Positions 27,412 through 34,368 of a stretch of DNA of 38,782 bases are shown piece by piece. The stretch is from contig JAUNNT010000013.1 in NCBI GenBank assembly GCA_030531305.1, positions 1,389-40,170 of the forward strand. The letters are read 5' to 3'. Numbering within the stretch: position 1 is the stretch's first letter; the number at the start of each line of letters is the position of its first letter. The notes beneath the pieces were generated by a model. The model ran no database searches and had not been told where the DNA came from. It saw only the letters and a program-made list of their open reading frames with translations. The DNA is from Akkermansia sp. Its GTDB lineage: Bacteria > Verrucomicrobiota > Verrucomicrobiia > Verrucomicrobiales > Akkermansiaceae. Both the position numbers and the translations under genes were made by a program.

Positions 27412-27836
27412 TGAAGGACGAAACCGACAAGTTGAACCCCGAATCGCGCGGCATGCTGGCCGCGGCATCCGGCTGCCTGCCGCTCTATGTGGTGGTGGCG
27501 CTGGCCGTGCTCGGCACGCTGGTTTGGATGGCGCCCGTGGAGACGCCGCGGCATGAATTGCCCAAGAAACTCGGCATGGTGGATTTCCTGCACGACGACT
27601 CGGCGGATTTCCTCGTCAGCCTGCGCACCCCGCTGCCGCTGCCGTTCGTCGGCTCCGCCGCGAACGAGCCGCTGCGCGCGGAGCTGCCGCCCATGCAGGC
27701 ACCCGCCATGGAGGCCCCGCCCTCGTTGGGGGATGTTTCCCCGCTGCCGGATTCCGCCGTGCTGCCGCGCGCAGAGATGCTGCGCCTGCCGCCCGGCATG
27801 CAGCCCCAGCCAACCGGAAAGGAGGTGCAGCCGTGA
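27411..27836 (+). CDS. Single-helix protein with Pro-rich periplasmic part, possible TonB-like partner
   Basis: The product has 141 residues. The start overlaps the stop of the ExbD-like gene by one base (TGATG). A cytoplasmic start is followed by one membrane helix (about 23-42) and a periplasmic part rich in Pro and Ala, for example ELPPMQAPAMEAPP. TonB has the same opening layout, but the conserved TonB C-terminal domain is missing: the protein ends after the Pro-rich part. It may be a shortened energy transducer or an accessory subunit; I do not recognise a family. Confidence 0.6.
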   Translation: MKDETDKLNPESRGMLAAASGCLPLYVVVALAVLGTLVWMAPVETPRHELPKKLGMVDFLHDDSADFLVSLRTPLPLPFVGSAANEPLRAELPPMQAPAMEAPPSLGDVSPLPDSAVLPRAEMLRLPPGMQPQPTGKEVQP

Positions 27837-28054
27837 TGGCGGTCACCTCCTGGGCGCCGCACACCTTTTTCGAGGTGGTGGTGTGGAGCGGATTCATCCT
27901 GCTCCTGCTGGTGTGCATCCCCATCCAGCTTGCATCCAAGCTGCGCCGCCTGCGCCGCCGCCGCGCCACCCGCGTCTGCCGCATCTGCGGCTACCGCTTC
28001 CTCCGCAAGGACGACCCATGCACCTGCCCCGTCTGCGCCGCCAGGAACCGGTAG
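27833..28054 (+). CDS. Small membrane protein with zinc ribbon
   Basis: The product has 73 residues from the GTG at 27833, or 72 from the ATG at 27836. A clear Shine-Dalgarno site (AGGAGGTG, 27820-27827) precedes it, so either start fits; it overlaps the stop of the previous gene. A membrane helix (about 15-33) is followed by a run of basic residues and a four-cysteine zinc ribbon, CRICGYRF and CTCPVCAARN. Its place at the end of the ExbB/ExbD-like cluster suggests a role with it, but the function is unknown. Confidence 0.65.
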   Translation: MMAVTSWAPHTFFEVVVWSGFILLLLVCIPIQLASKLRRLRRRRATRVCRICGYRFLRKDDPCTCPVCAARNR

Positions 28055-28123
28055 TCCCCCCCTGCCCCGCGCAGCAAACGCCGCGCCGAATTTTCAAATT
28101 GTAAATCGTAAATTGTAAATTTC

Positions 28124-29281
<1,158 letters not shown>

Positions 29282-29288
29282 AGGTGCT

Positions 29289-30047
29289 ATGAAGCTGGTG
29301 AGTTGGAACGTGAACGGCCTGCGCGCCGCGCTGGGAAAGGGCATGCAGGAGCAGCTGGACGCCCTGAACGCGGATGTGCTCTGCCTGCAGGAAATCAAGG
29401 CGCGCCCGGAGCAGGTGGCGGATTTGTGGCTGGCTTCCTGGCCGCACGCGCTATGGAACCCCGCGGAACGTCCCGGATATTCAGGCGTGCTCATCCTCTC
29501 CAAGGTGCAACCCCTTTCCACCTCGCGCGGCATCGGCGTGCCGGAGCACGACACGGAGGGCCGCGTGGCCACCATGGAGTTTCCGGATTTCTTCCTGGTG
29601 TGCTGCTACACCCCCAACTCCCAGAACGAGCTCGCACGCCTGCCCTACCGTCAGGAATGGGATGCCGCCTTCCGAGAGTACGTCGGAAACCTCGCCAACA
29701 CCAAGCCCGTGGTCTTCTGCGGTGACCTTAACGTGGCGCATCAGGAAATCGATATCGCGCGCCCGGATTCCAACCACTTCAGCGCTGGCTTCTCCGACGA
29801 GGAGCGCGCAGGCTTCACCCAGTTGCTCCAGGCGGGCTTTGCCGACACCTTCCGCCGCCTGCATCCCGACACCAAGGACGCCTATTCCTGGTGGAGCTTC
29901 CGCGGCGGCGCGCGCGCCCGCAACGTCGGCTGGCGCATCGACTACTTCTGCGTGTCGGAATCCATCCTCCCCCGCGTGCAGTCGGCGGAAATCCACCCAA
30001 CCATCACCGGCTCCGACCACTGCCCGGTCTCCATCACCCTGGCGTAA
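29289..30047 (+). CDS. xth: Exodeoxyribonuclease III
   Basis: The product has 252 residues. Catalytic signatures of the ExoIII/APE family are present: Asn7 in SWNVNG, Glu35 in LQEIKA, Tyr in CYTPNSQ (about 108), GDLNVAH (about 146) and the final GSDHCP with the catalytic His. The enzyme repairs abasic sites and degrades 3' ends of duplex DNA. It has a strong Shine-Dalgarno site (AGGAGG at 29279-29284), unlike the leaderless genes around it. The short spacing of 32 bases after leuB suggests cotranscription. Confidence 0.95.
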   Translation: MKLVSWNVNGLRAALGKGMQEQLDALNADVLCLQEIKARPEQVADLWLASWPHALWNPAERPGYSGVLILSKVQPLSTSRGIGVPEHDTEGRVATMEFPDFFLVCCYTPNSQNELARLPYRQEWDAAFREYVGNLANTKPVVFCGDLNVAHQEIDIARPDSNHFSAGFSDEERAGFTQLLQAGFADTFRRLHPDTKDAYSWWSFRGGARARNVGWRIDYFCVSESILPRVQSAEIHPTITGSDHCPVSITLA

Positions 30048-30077
30048 AAGAATTTTGTGCCATTAAGCACATTGTGC

Positions 30078-30106
30078 TTGCACGCGCGGAGAGTCTCGCG
30101 TATAAT
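30078..30106 (+). promoter_or_regulatory. Promoter of tRNA-Ala
   Basis: TTGCAC (30078-30083), a 17-base spacer and TATAAT (30101-30106) lie 11 bases before the tRNA 5' end. Confidence 0.8.
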
Positions 30107-30117
30107 CCGCCCCACAC

Positions 30118-30190
30118 GGGGCATTAGCTCAGTTGGTAGAGCGGTTGCATCGCACGCAACAGGTCAGGGGTTCGAATCCCCTATGCTCCA
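30118..30190 (+). tRNA. tRNA-Ala(CGC)
   Basis: The acceptor stem GGGGCAT pairs with ATGCTCC, the D arm is GCTC/GAGC, the anticodon stem GTTGC/GCAAC encloses the loop ATCGCAC with anticodon CGC (reads GCG), and the T arm is CAGGGG-TTCGAAT-CCCCTA-like. The discriminator is A and no CCA is encoded. Its 3' part from 30173 on is repeated at 36766, which marks it as the integration site of the downstream element. Confidence 0.95.
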
Positions 30191-30398
30191 TCGGCTCCGA
30201 GCCGTTCACCATCGGACATGAGGGTGGACGGCTTCCTGTTTTTTCAAGGGTTCGCGGACATCGGCGGCAAAGGGGGGAAACGCGGGTCTGGCACTTTTGC
30301 ATGCACCATCCAGCCCCCTTGTGTTGCACTTTTGCATGCACCGGGTGTTGCACCGGGGGAAAGCCGCGAACCCGCATGGCAGGCGGCTTGTCAGCCCT
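30173..30398 (+). repeat. Left attachment repeat of the element
   Basis: This 226-bp stretch recurs at 36766-36990 with one indel and a handful of substitutions. It starts in the T arm of tRNA-Ala (CGAATCCC), includes the tRNA terminator, and continues to CAGCCCT. An inverted pair GGGTTCGCGG (30248-30257) and CCGCGAACCC (30364-30373) encloses two direct copies of GCACTTTTGCATGCACC. Confidence 0.9.
30201..30244 (+). terminator. Terminator of tRNA-Ala
   Basis: GCCGTTCACC (30201-30210) pairs with GGTGGACGGC (30223-30232), one G-T pair, followed by TTCCTG and six T. It lies in the repeat, so an orphan copy also exists near 36794-36836. Confidence 0.85.
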
Positions 30399-30452
30399 CC
30401 GCAAAATCGGTTGTCATGCACTTTCCGTTTCCTCATGCACTCGGTCATGCAC
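30291..30452 (+). promoter_or_regulatory. Putative integrase arm-type sites
   Basis: Short related repeats cluster here. GCACTTTTGCATGCACC occurs at 30291-30307 and again at 30326-30342; TCATGCAC occurs at 30414-30421, 30433-30440 and 30445-30452. One more TCATGCAC lies at 36714-36721 near the right end. Repeats of this kind beside an attachment site fit arm-binding sites of a tyrosine integrase; no binding is shown. Confidence 0.45.
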
Positions 30453-30490
30453 CGTTGGCGCGGTGTTCAGGGCGCGGGGGCGTGCGAAAA

Positions 30491-30524
30491 GTTCGCGCGC
30501 GAATTTTTAGAACTGTGATATAAT
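30491..30524 (+). promoter_or_regulatory. Island-type promoter A
   Basis: GTTC (30491-30494), AGAACT (30509-30514), four bases and a perfect TATAAT (30519-30524). There is no start codon just after it; the next 60 bases hold a small hairpin (GGCGG/CCGCC) and an eight-T run near 30582-30589, so a short untranslated RNA is possible. It may also be a second promoter for the integrase. Confidence 0.55.
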
Positions 30525-30613
30525 GGACAAACTTTTGCACCTTTCGTGCGGCGGTTTCCGCCCTTCTCCCTCCTTGCGTGATTTTTTTTGCGGACGAGAC
30601 GGAAATTCGCGGT

Positions 30614-30646
30614 GTTCGCGCGAAAAAAATAGAACTGTGTTAAAAT
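30614..30646 (+). promoter_or_regulatory. Island-type promoter B (integrase)
   Basis: GTTC (30614-30617), an A-rich stretch, AGAACT (30631-30636), four bases and TAAAAT (30641-30646). The -10 is six bases before ATG 30653 of the leader peptide and 35 bases before the integrase start. No normal -35 is present at the 17-base distance. Confidence 0.65.
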
Positions 30647-30652
30647 AGAAGT

Positions 30653-30694
30653 ATGAAAAACAAAGAAAGGAATAAGAGAAAATGGCGAGTGTAA
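30653..30694 (+). CDS. Possible 13-residue leader peptide overlapping the integrase start
   Basis: The ATG at 30653 lies six bases after the -10 of promoter B, the same distance as in the leaderless genes of this window. It opens a 13-codon frame encoding MKNKERNKRKWRV and ends at 30692-30694, thirteen bases past the integrase ATG in another frame. The peptide is very basic. The overlap suggests that its translation is coupled to, or limits, integrase translation. It is too short for proof by sequence. Confidence 0.4.
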   Translation: MKNKERNKRKWRV

Positions 30695-31887
30695 TAAAAA
30701 GGAAAAACACATGGTTCGGAACATGGGTGGGGCTTGACGGACGCAGGCATCAAAAGACAACCTGCGTCAAGGTGAAGTCCAAGGGCATGACGGAGAAGCA
30801 AACCCGCATGATTGCACAGAGCGTGGCGGACGCAATGGAGAGAGCCGCCAAGGGCTTGACCCCCGTTGAGCAGGCAATGGAGAGCGTGCGTGCGGTCGCC
30901 GTGGCAAACGGCATGGCAAAGCCCGTGCCGAGTATCGCGGACTACATGACGCAGTTCCCCGCGCAGGCATGCGCGCGCGCTGAACAGCAGCGGCACCGCA
31001 CCTTCCGAGACTTCCTGTCGTGGCTGGGAAGGGACGCGAAGCTGCCTCTCACCTGTATCTCCACCGACCACATGCGAGGACACCTGATATGGCTACTCCA
31101 GACCTACCGCAAGGGAACGGTGGACCGCAGGCGCGAACACTTGGCATGCGCGTTCAACAGGGCGCGGGACATAGACAAGTTCATCACGCACAGTCCAATG
31201 GCGGGGCTGAAAGTCAGCCAGCTCATGCGCAGTATCGGCGGGCAGGACGACACCGTGGACCGAGACCCCTTCACGGCGGACGAAATGAAAATCATCCTCT
31301 TCAAGTTCCCCCAGCCTTACAGCGACCTCGCGGCGGTATCGTATTATCTGGGCGGGCTGCGACTGGGCGACTCCTGCATGCTCCGCTGGGAGAATGTGGA
31401 CTTTGACAAGGGCGGCGTGTTCGTGCGGGAACGAAAGACGGGCAAGCCCCGCTACATCCACCTCCTGCCTGAACTGCGGGAACGCCTGCTTGCTCGCAGG
31501 GCGGCTCAAGAGGAGGGAGAGGAGTTCGTGTTCCCAGAAGCCGCGCGGAAGTATCAGTATAGCCCTGGGACGGTCTCTACACGCTTCACGCAGCAGCTAA
31601 TGGCGTTCGGAATCCGCAAGGACGACGAGGACACCAAAGCCCTGCGCGGTCGCCGCAGACCTGTCGCACGCAAGAGCTTCCACTCCCTGCGCCACACCGC
31701 CGTGAGCATGGGGCGCAGCGCGCCCAACCTGACCCCAGACATCGTGCGTGATACTGTGGGACACGACTCCGAGAAAATAGAGCGGCGGTATTTCACGGCT
31801 GCGGACAACGCCAAGCTCGCCGTGTTGAAGACGCTGGCGGACATGGTGCGTCCCGACAGCGACGCCACCGCCCCTGCCGCCGTGTAG
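30682..31887 (+). CDS. Tyrosine recombinase (integrase)
   Basis: The product has 401 residues. An N-terminal DNA-binding part is followed by a core-binding SAM-like domain (about 90-180) and the catalytic domain (about 200-390). The catalytic residues are recognisable: Arg in GGLRLGDSCML, Lys in RKTGKPRY, His-x-x-Arg in HSLRHTAVS, the second His in VGHDSEKI and the nucleophile Tyr in ERRYF. All six are present, so the enzyme is probably active. It lies next to the left attachment repeat and reads away from the tRNA. A weak Shine-Dalgarno stretch (AAAGG) is 9-12 bases upstream. Confidence 0.95.
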   Translation: MASVIKRKNTWFGTWVGLDGRRHQKTTCVKVKSKGMTEKQTRMIAQSVADAMERAAKGLTPVEQAMESVRAVAVANGMAKPVPSIADYMTQFPAQACARAEQQRHRTFRDFLSWLGRDAKLPLTCISTDHMRGHLIWLLQTYRKGTVDRRREHLACAFNRARDIDKFITHSPMAGLKVSQLMRSIGGQDDTVDRDPFTADEMKIILFKFPQPYSDLAAVSYYLGGLRLGDSCMLRWENVDFDKGGVFVRERKTGKPRYIHLLPELRERLLARRAAQEEGEEFVFPEAARKYQYSPGTVSTRFTQQLMAFGIRKDDEDTKALRGRRRPVARKSFHSLRHTAVSMGRSAPNLTPDIVRDTVGHDSEKIERRYFTAADNAKLAVLKTLADMVRPDSDATAPAAV

Positions 31888-31956
31888 GCTTACGCGCGCT
31901 CTCCCTTGCCGTGCATGGCGGGGTGAGTGCGTGCTGCCATGCCATGAGGACAAAGA

Positions 31957-31990
31957 GAAGCCCCACCCGCCAAGAAGCGAGTGGGGTTTC
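31957..31990. terminator. Convergent terminator between integrase and PEP-CTERM gene
   Basis: CCCCAC (31961-31966) pairs with GTGGGG (31981-31986), with CGC/GCG stacked inside. It lies between the stops of two convergent genes. T-tracts are short on both sides, so strength is uncertain. Confidence 0.65.
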
Positions 31991-32017
31991 CCGATTGATT
32001 GATTGGTTGGAGATTGA

Positions 32018-32701
32018 TTACTTGCGGCGGCGGGCGCAGAGACCAGCCAGAGCCAGAAGCGAGAGCGTGCCTGTGGTCGGTTCGGGGGTGGGCTTGCCGT
32101 TGGCTACCAGCTTGAGGGCGTGGCTGCCTTGATAGTAGCCTGTAAAGCCGATTTCACCCTCTTGGAAGGTGTATGTGTCCTCCTGAGGTCCCACATAGGT
32201 GAACTGGACACCGCCCATCTCTACGGTCTGGTTATAACCCACGCCGTTGAGCGTGAGGGTGGTCATAGAAGGCGACCCACCATAGTAGAAGCTGAAGCCC
32301 CCGCAATCCTCGTTCAAATCCGAGATAAGCGTTATCGGAGTCCCAGCCGAAGCGGCAACGATTGCCTGTGCGCCAGCGTCAAATGTGAAGTTGTAGACAT
32401 CGCCGGTATTGTTGAAAAAAACGGTTGGAGAGGCCCCTCGCGACTCCGCTGTGAAGATACTGCAAATGGCATCGGCTCCGTTCTCCTTCGAGAACGCAAG
32501 GGTTGCGCCGTTGTACAGGTCGAGATAGTTGCCTAAAGTGAGAGGTGTATCCACGACGAGCTTGTCGTAGGTATAGGCACTGCCAAGAGTGATTGACCCG
32601 CCCGTGTAGTCGGAAGCGTAGAGCGTTTCTGCTGCGTTGGCGACTCCGCTGCCCAGTAGGGCTGCGGCGAACATGGTGGTGAGATATAAGGTTTGTCTCA
32701 T
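32018..32701 (-). CDS. PEP-CTERM sorting-domain protein
   Basis: From ATG 32701 the product has 227 residues. A signal peptide with cleavage near VANAAE is followed by a beta-rich mature part with Gly, Thr, Ser and Tyr, typical of autotransporter-like or adhesin-like surface proteins. The C-terminus is a textbook PEP-CTERM signal: Pro-Glu-Pro (TPEPTT), a hydrophobic helix (LSLLALAGL) and the basic end ARRRK. Exosortase systems recognise this signal and anchor or release the protein at the envelope; the exosortase would have to be encoded elsewhere in the host. The frame extends far upstream with no similarity, and that part covers the promoter and two operators. It is the only likely cargo gene with a surface role on the element. 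Confidence 0.9.
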   Translation of the reverse strand: MRQTLYLTTMFAAALLGSGVANAAETLYASDYTGGSITLGSAYTYDKLVVDTPLTLGNYLDLYNGATLAFSKENGADAICSIFTAESRGASPTVFFNNTGDVYNFTFDAGAQAIVAASAGTPITLISDLNEDCGGFSFYYGGSPSMTTLTLNGVGYNQTVEMGGVQFTYVGPQEDTYTFQEGEIGFTGYYQGSHALKLVANGKPTPEPTTGTLSLLALAGLCARRRK

Positions 32702-32730
32702 GGTGATATATTTCGTTGTTGTTGAGGTGC

Positions 32731-32755
32731 CATGCGCGCAACCGTTGCGCGCATG
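32731..32755 (-). promoter_or_regulatory. Perfect 11-bp inverted repeat in the PEP-CTERM leader
   Basis: CATGCGCGCAA (32731-32741), CCG, then TTGCGCGCATG (32745-32755). It lies 30 bases before the PEP-CTERM start, inside the predicted 5' leader, and would form a stable RNA hairpin or a protein site. Confidence 0.6.
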
Positions 32756-32770
32756 AGCCGGGGGTAAGCC

Positions 32771-32802
32771 TACAGTATTCGCAATACTGTACACCTGTCC
32801 AA
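32771..32802 (-). promoter_or_regulatory. PEP-CTERM promoter overlapped by operator 1
   Basis: A perfect palindrome with 9-bp arms lies at 32771-32791; its core is AGTATT-CGC-AATACT. On the minus strand TTGGAC (32797-32802), 17 bases and AATACT (32774-32779) form a promoter whose -10 is one arm of the palindrome. A protein bound here should block transcription of the PEP-CTERM gene. Confidence 0.6.
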
Positions 32803-32923
32803 AGTCTGCAAACCCTACTCGCAGCGCGGTTCGCAGCGTGTCGGAGCATGCGGGCGTACTGAGGGCTTTCAACCGCCTGCCCCCAAAAAGCCCTGATTGC
32901 CAAAGTTTTTTGCACTTTAGGCT

Positions 32924-32950
32924 TGCATTAGTATTGCGAATACTTATGCA
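32924..32950. promoter_or_regulatory. Operator 2, second copy of the palindrome
   Basis: The same 15-bp core as operator 1, in the other orientation (AGTATT-GCG-AATACT at 32930-32944), extended by TGCAT and ATGCA on the two sides. Its centre is 156 bp from that of operator 1. It has no clear -35/-10 of its own. The rest of 32803-33125 contains no supported gene. Confidence 0.6.
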
Positions 32951-33125
32951 CCCCGCGAGCTTCCTCGCCTGCTGATTTCCCCCGTGCTGCCCCTTACAAA
33001 CCCCTGTGGAGCGTTCCTGCGCCTGCCCGTGGGCGGTGTTCCACTCGGTGAACCAAGAGCCTTGCAGGGCGGTTGTAGAGCGGCGCGGGGAGCTGTCGGC
33101 ATGCGGACTAAATAACCACGGAGAC

Positions 33126-33794
33126 ATGAAGACGACTGACGAACTATTGGACGAGGCGCGCGCGGAGCTGGCAACCATGCGGGTTGTAGTGGACGGTGAG
33201 GATTACGAAATCACGGGGTGCGACAACCCAGAACGGCTGCTGCTGCGGACTGCGCTGGCTTACAGGCGGGACAGCGGCTACTACGCGGAGACTCCCGATA
33301 GAAATGCGATAACCTCCACCACTCTGCGCTTGCGGGACGGACGAGGAAATCCGCACACGCTGCGGGTGGTCTACTGCGTGGAGGACAAATCGCAGCACGC
33401 CTACATGGACGCGGAGGAGCTGGACGACGGCTCGGACGGAGCGTTGATTGCTCTGGGCGTTCCCGCAGACACGGACTTTGACTTGTTCAGCGTGGTGTGG
33501 GTGGACTACACAGGCGCAGTTGAGGAAGCCATGCAGTTGTTCCACGACAACACAGGCTACTCGGACGGAGTGGAAATCACCACCGAGGAGCGCGGCATCA
33601 CCAAGACGGAGGTGCTGCACGGCGAGAGGCTGCGGGACGCGATTTACTCTGCCCTGCTCACGCGCTGCTGCTGGCTCACGATAGACAAGCCGCTGACAAT
33701 CGGCAACGCGGAGCATCGCGGTGAGGGCGGTCTGGGTCCAGGGCATGTCAGGTGGGTGGAACCAGAGTGGTTTGATAGGCATCGTCATAAATAA
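33126..33794 (+). CDS. Acidic protein of unknown function
   Basis: From ATG 33126 the product has 222 residues; the open frame reaches 33006 but a Shine-Dalgarno-like CGGAG lies five bases before 33126 and a TAAATA -10 candidate (33109-33114) eleven bases before it. The protein is acidic, with predicted alternating strands and helices, no signal peptide and no membrane segment. I see no known family. It lies on the element, divergent from the PEP-CTERM gene and sharing its operator region, so the two may be regulated together. An orphan element protein. Confidence 0.7.
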   Translation: MKTTDELLDEARAELATMRVVVDGEDYEITGCDNPERLLLRTALAYRRDSGYYAETPDRNAITSTTLRLRDGRGNPHTLRVVYCVEDKSQHAYMDAEELDDGSDGALIALGVPADTDFDLFSVVWVDYTGAVEEAMQLFHDNTGYSDGVEITTEERGITKTEVLHGERLRDAIYSALLTRCCWLTIDKPLTIGNAEHRGEGGLGPGHVRWVEPEWFDRHRHK

Positions 33795-33819
33795 CTTAAA
33801 CGGAAAGGATTATAAAGAT

Positions 33820-33891
33820 ATGAAGATAAAAGACATTATCAGGATTATAAACGCTTGGAGGGAAGATTGTGAGACTGCGGAGGGAAGATAG
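33820..33891 (+). CDS. Possible 23-residue peptide resembling the start of the polymerase-like protein
   Basis: ATG 33820 to TAG 33891 encodes MKIKDIIRIINAWREDCETA followed by EGR. It lies 25 bases after the unknown protein gene, with GGAAAGGA upstream. Its start MKIK and the DII-x-I pattern resemble the beginning of the polymerase-like protein at 34369 (MKIK, then DIIDIMARAYEESQE). It could be a leader peptide or a remnant of a duplication. Confidence 0.35.
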   Translation: MKIKDIIRIINAWREDCETAEGR

Positions 33892-33984
33892 CAGGAAACA
33901 TCAGCAAAGAGCGAGAAGAAGAGTATAAATAGGTAGCGGTGGCAGAACTACGCGAAAGACCGCCCACTCTACAAATAACAAAAG

Positions 33985-34077
33985 CACTAAATATAGGTGT
34001 TCCGTGTGAAAGGAACTTTCCGCATGTAAGTGTGTTGAGCCGTTGGGAGTTATTCTCGGCGGCTCTCTTTTTCTTTC
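33985..34077 (+). ncRNA. Putative small RNA module 1
   Basis: CACTAAATA (33985-33993) may hold a -10. Fourteen bases from its start follows a hairpin, GTTCC and GGAAC with an eight-base loop (33999-34016), and after 20 bases a terminator-like hairpin, GAGCCG (34037-34042) with CGGCTC (34060-34065), and the T-rich tail TCTTTTTCTTTC. There is no open frame of note. The same order and spacing recurs at 34226-34319. Confidence 0.4.
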
Positions 34078-34225
34078 AAAATTTGCACCAAAAAAATTTT
34101 GACTGACCACCCCTTATAATAGTGATATGCGGTATATTGTATTTTTCTGACTTCGGGTGTTCTGGGATTGTGCCGTATGGTGATTTCTTTTGCTGGTTTA
34201 TTTTCTGATTTTGTCGGTGAAAGAA

Positions 34226-34319
34226 CACTAAATAGTAGTGTCTCGTATAGTAGACAACAACAGTTGACTTTATCTTCATGGGCTGGTGGGTAGTATCCTG
34301 CCAGCCTCTTCTTTTGTTT
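34226..34319 (+). ncRNA. Putative small RNA module 2
   Basis: CACTAAATA (34226-34234), then a hairpin TGTCT/AGACA with an eight-base loop (34239-34256), then a terminator-like hairpin GGCTGG (34281-34286) with CCAGCC (34301-34306) and the T-rich tail TCTTCTTTTGTTTG. Total length (94) and internal distances match module 1 (93) although the stems differ in sequence, which supports a conserved structure. The gap between the modules (34078-34225) is AT-rich and holds a TATAAT at 34114-34119 without a well-placed -35. Confidence 0.4.
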
Positions 34320-34328
34320 GTTGTGAGT

Positions 34329-34361
34329 GTTCGCGTTGTTTTTTTAGAACTCCGGTAAACT
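34329..34361 (+). promoter_or_regulatory. Island-type promoter C (polymerase-like gene)
   Basis: GTTC (34329-34332), a T-rich stretch, AGAACT (34346-34351), four bases and TAAACT (34356-34361). The -10 ends seven bases before ATG 34369, so the mRNA should be leaderless. Confidence 0.65.
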
Positions 34362-34368
34362 TATTATT

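Noticed and set aside
30291..30342. A CRISPR-like array at the repeated GCACTTTTGCATGCACC
   Set aside because: Only two copies per border with one 18-bp gap, no cas genes, and the copies belong to the duplicated attachment region.
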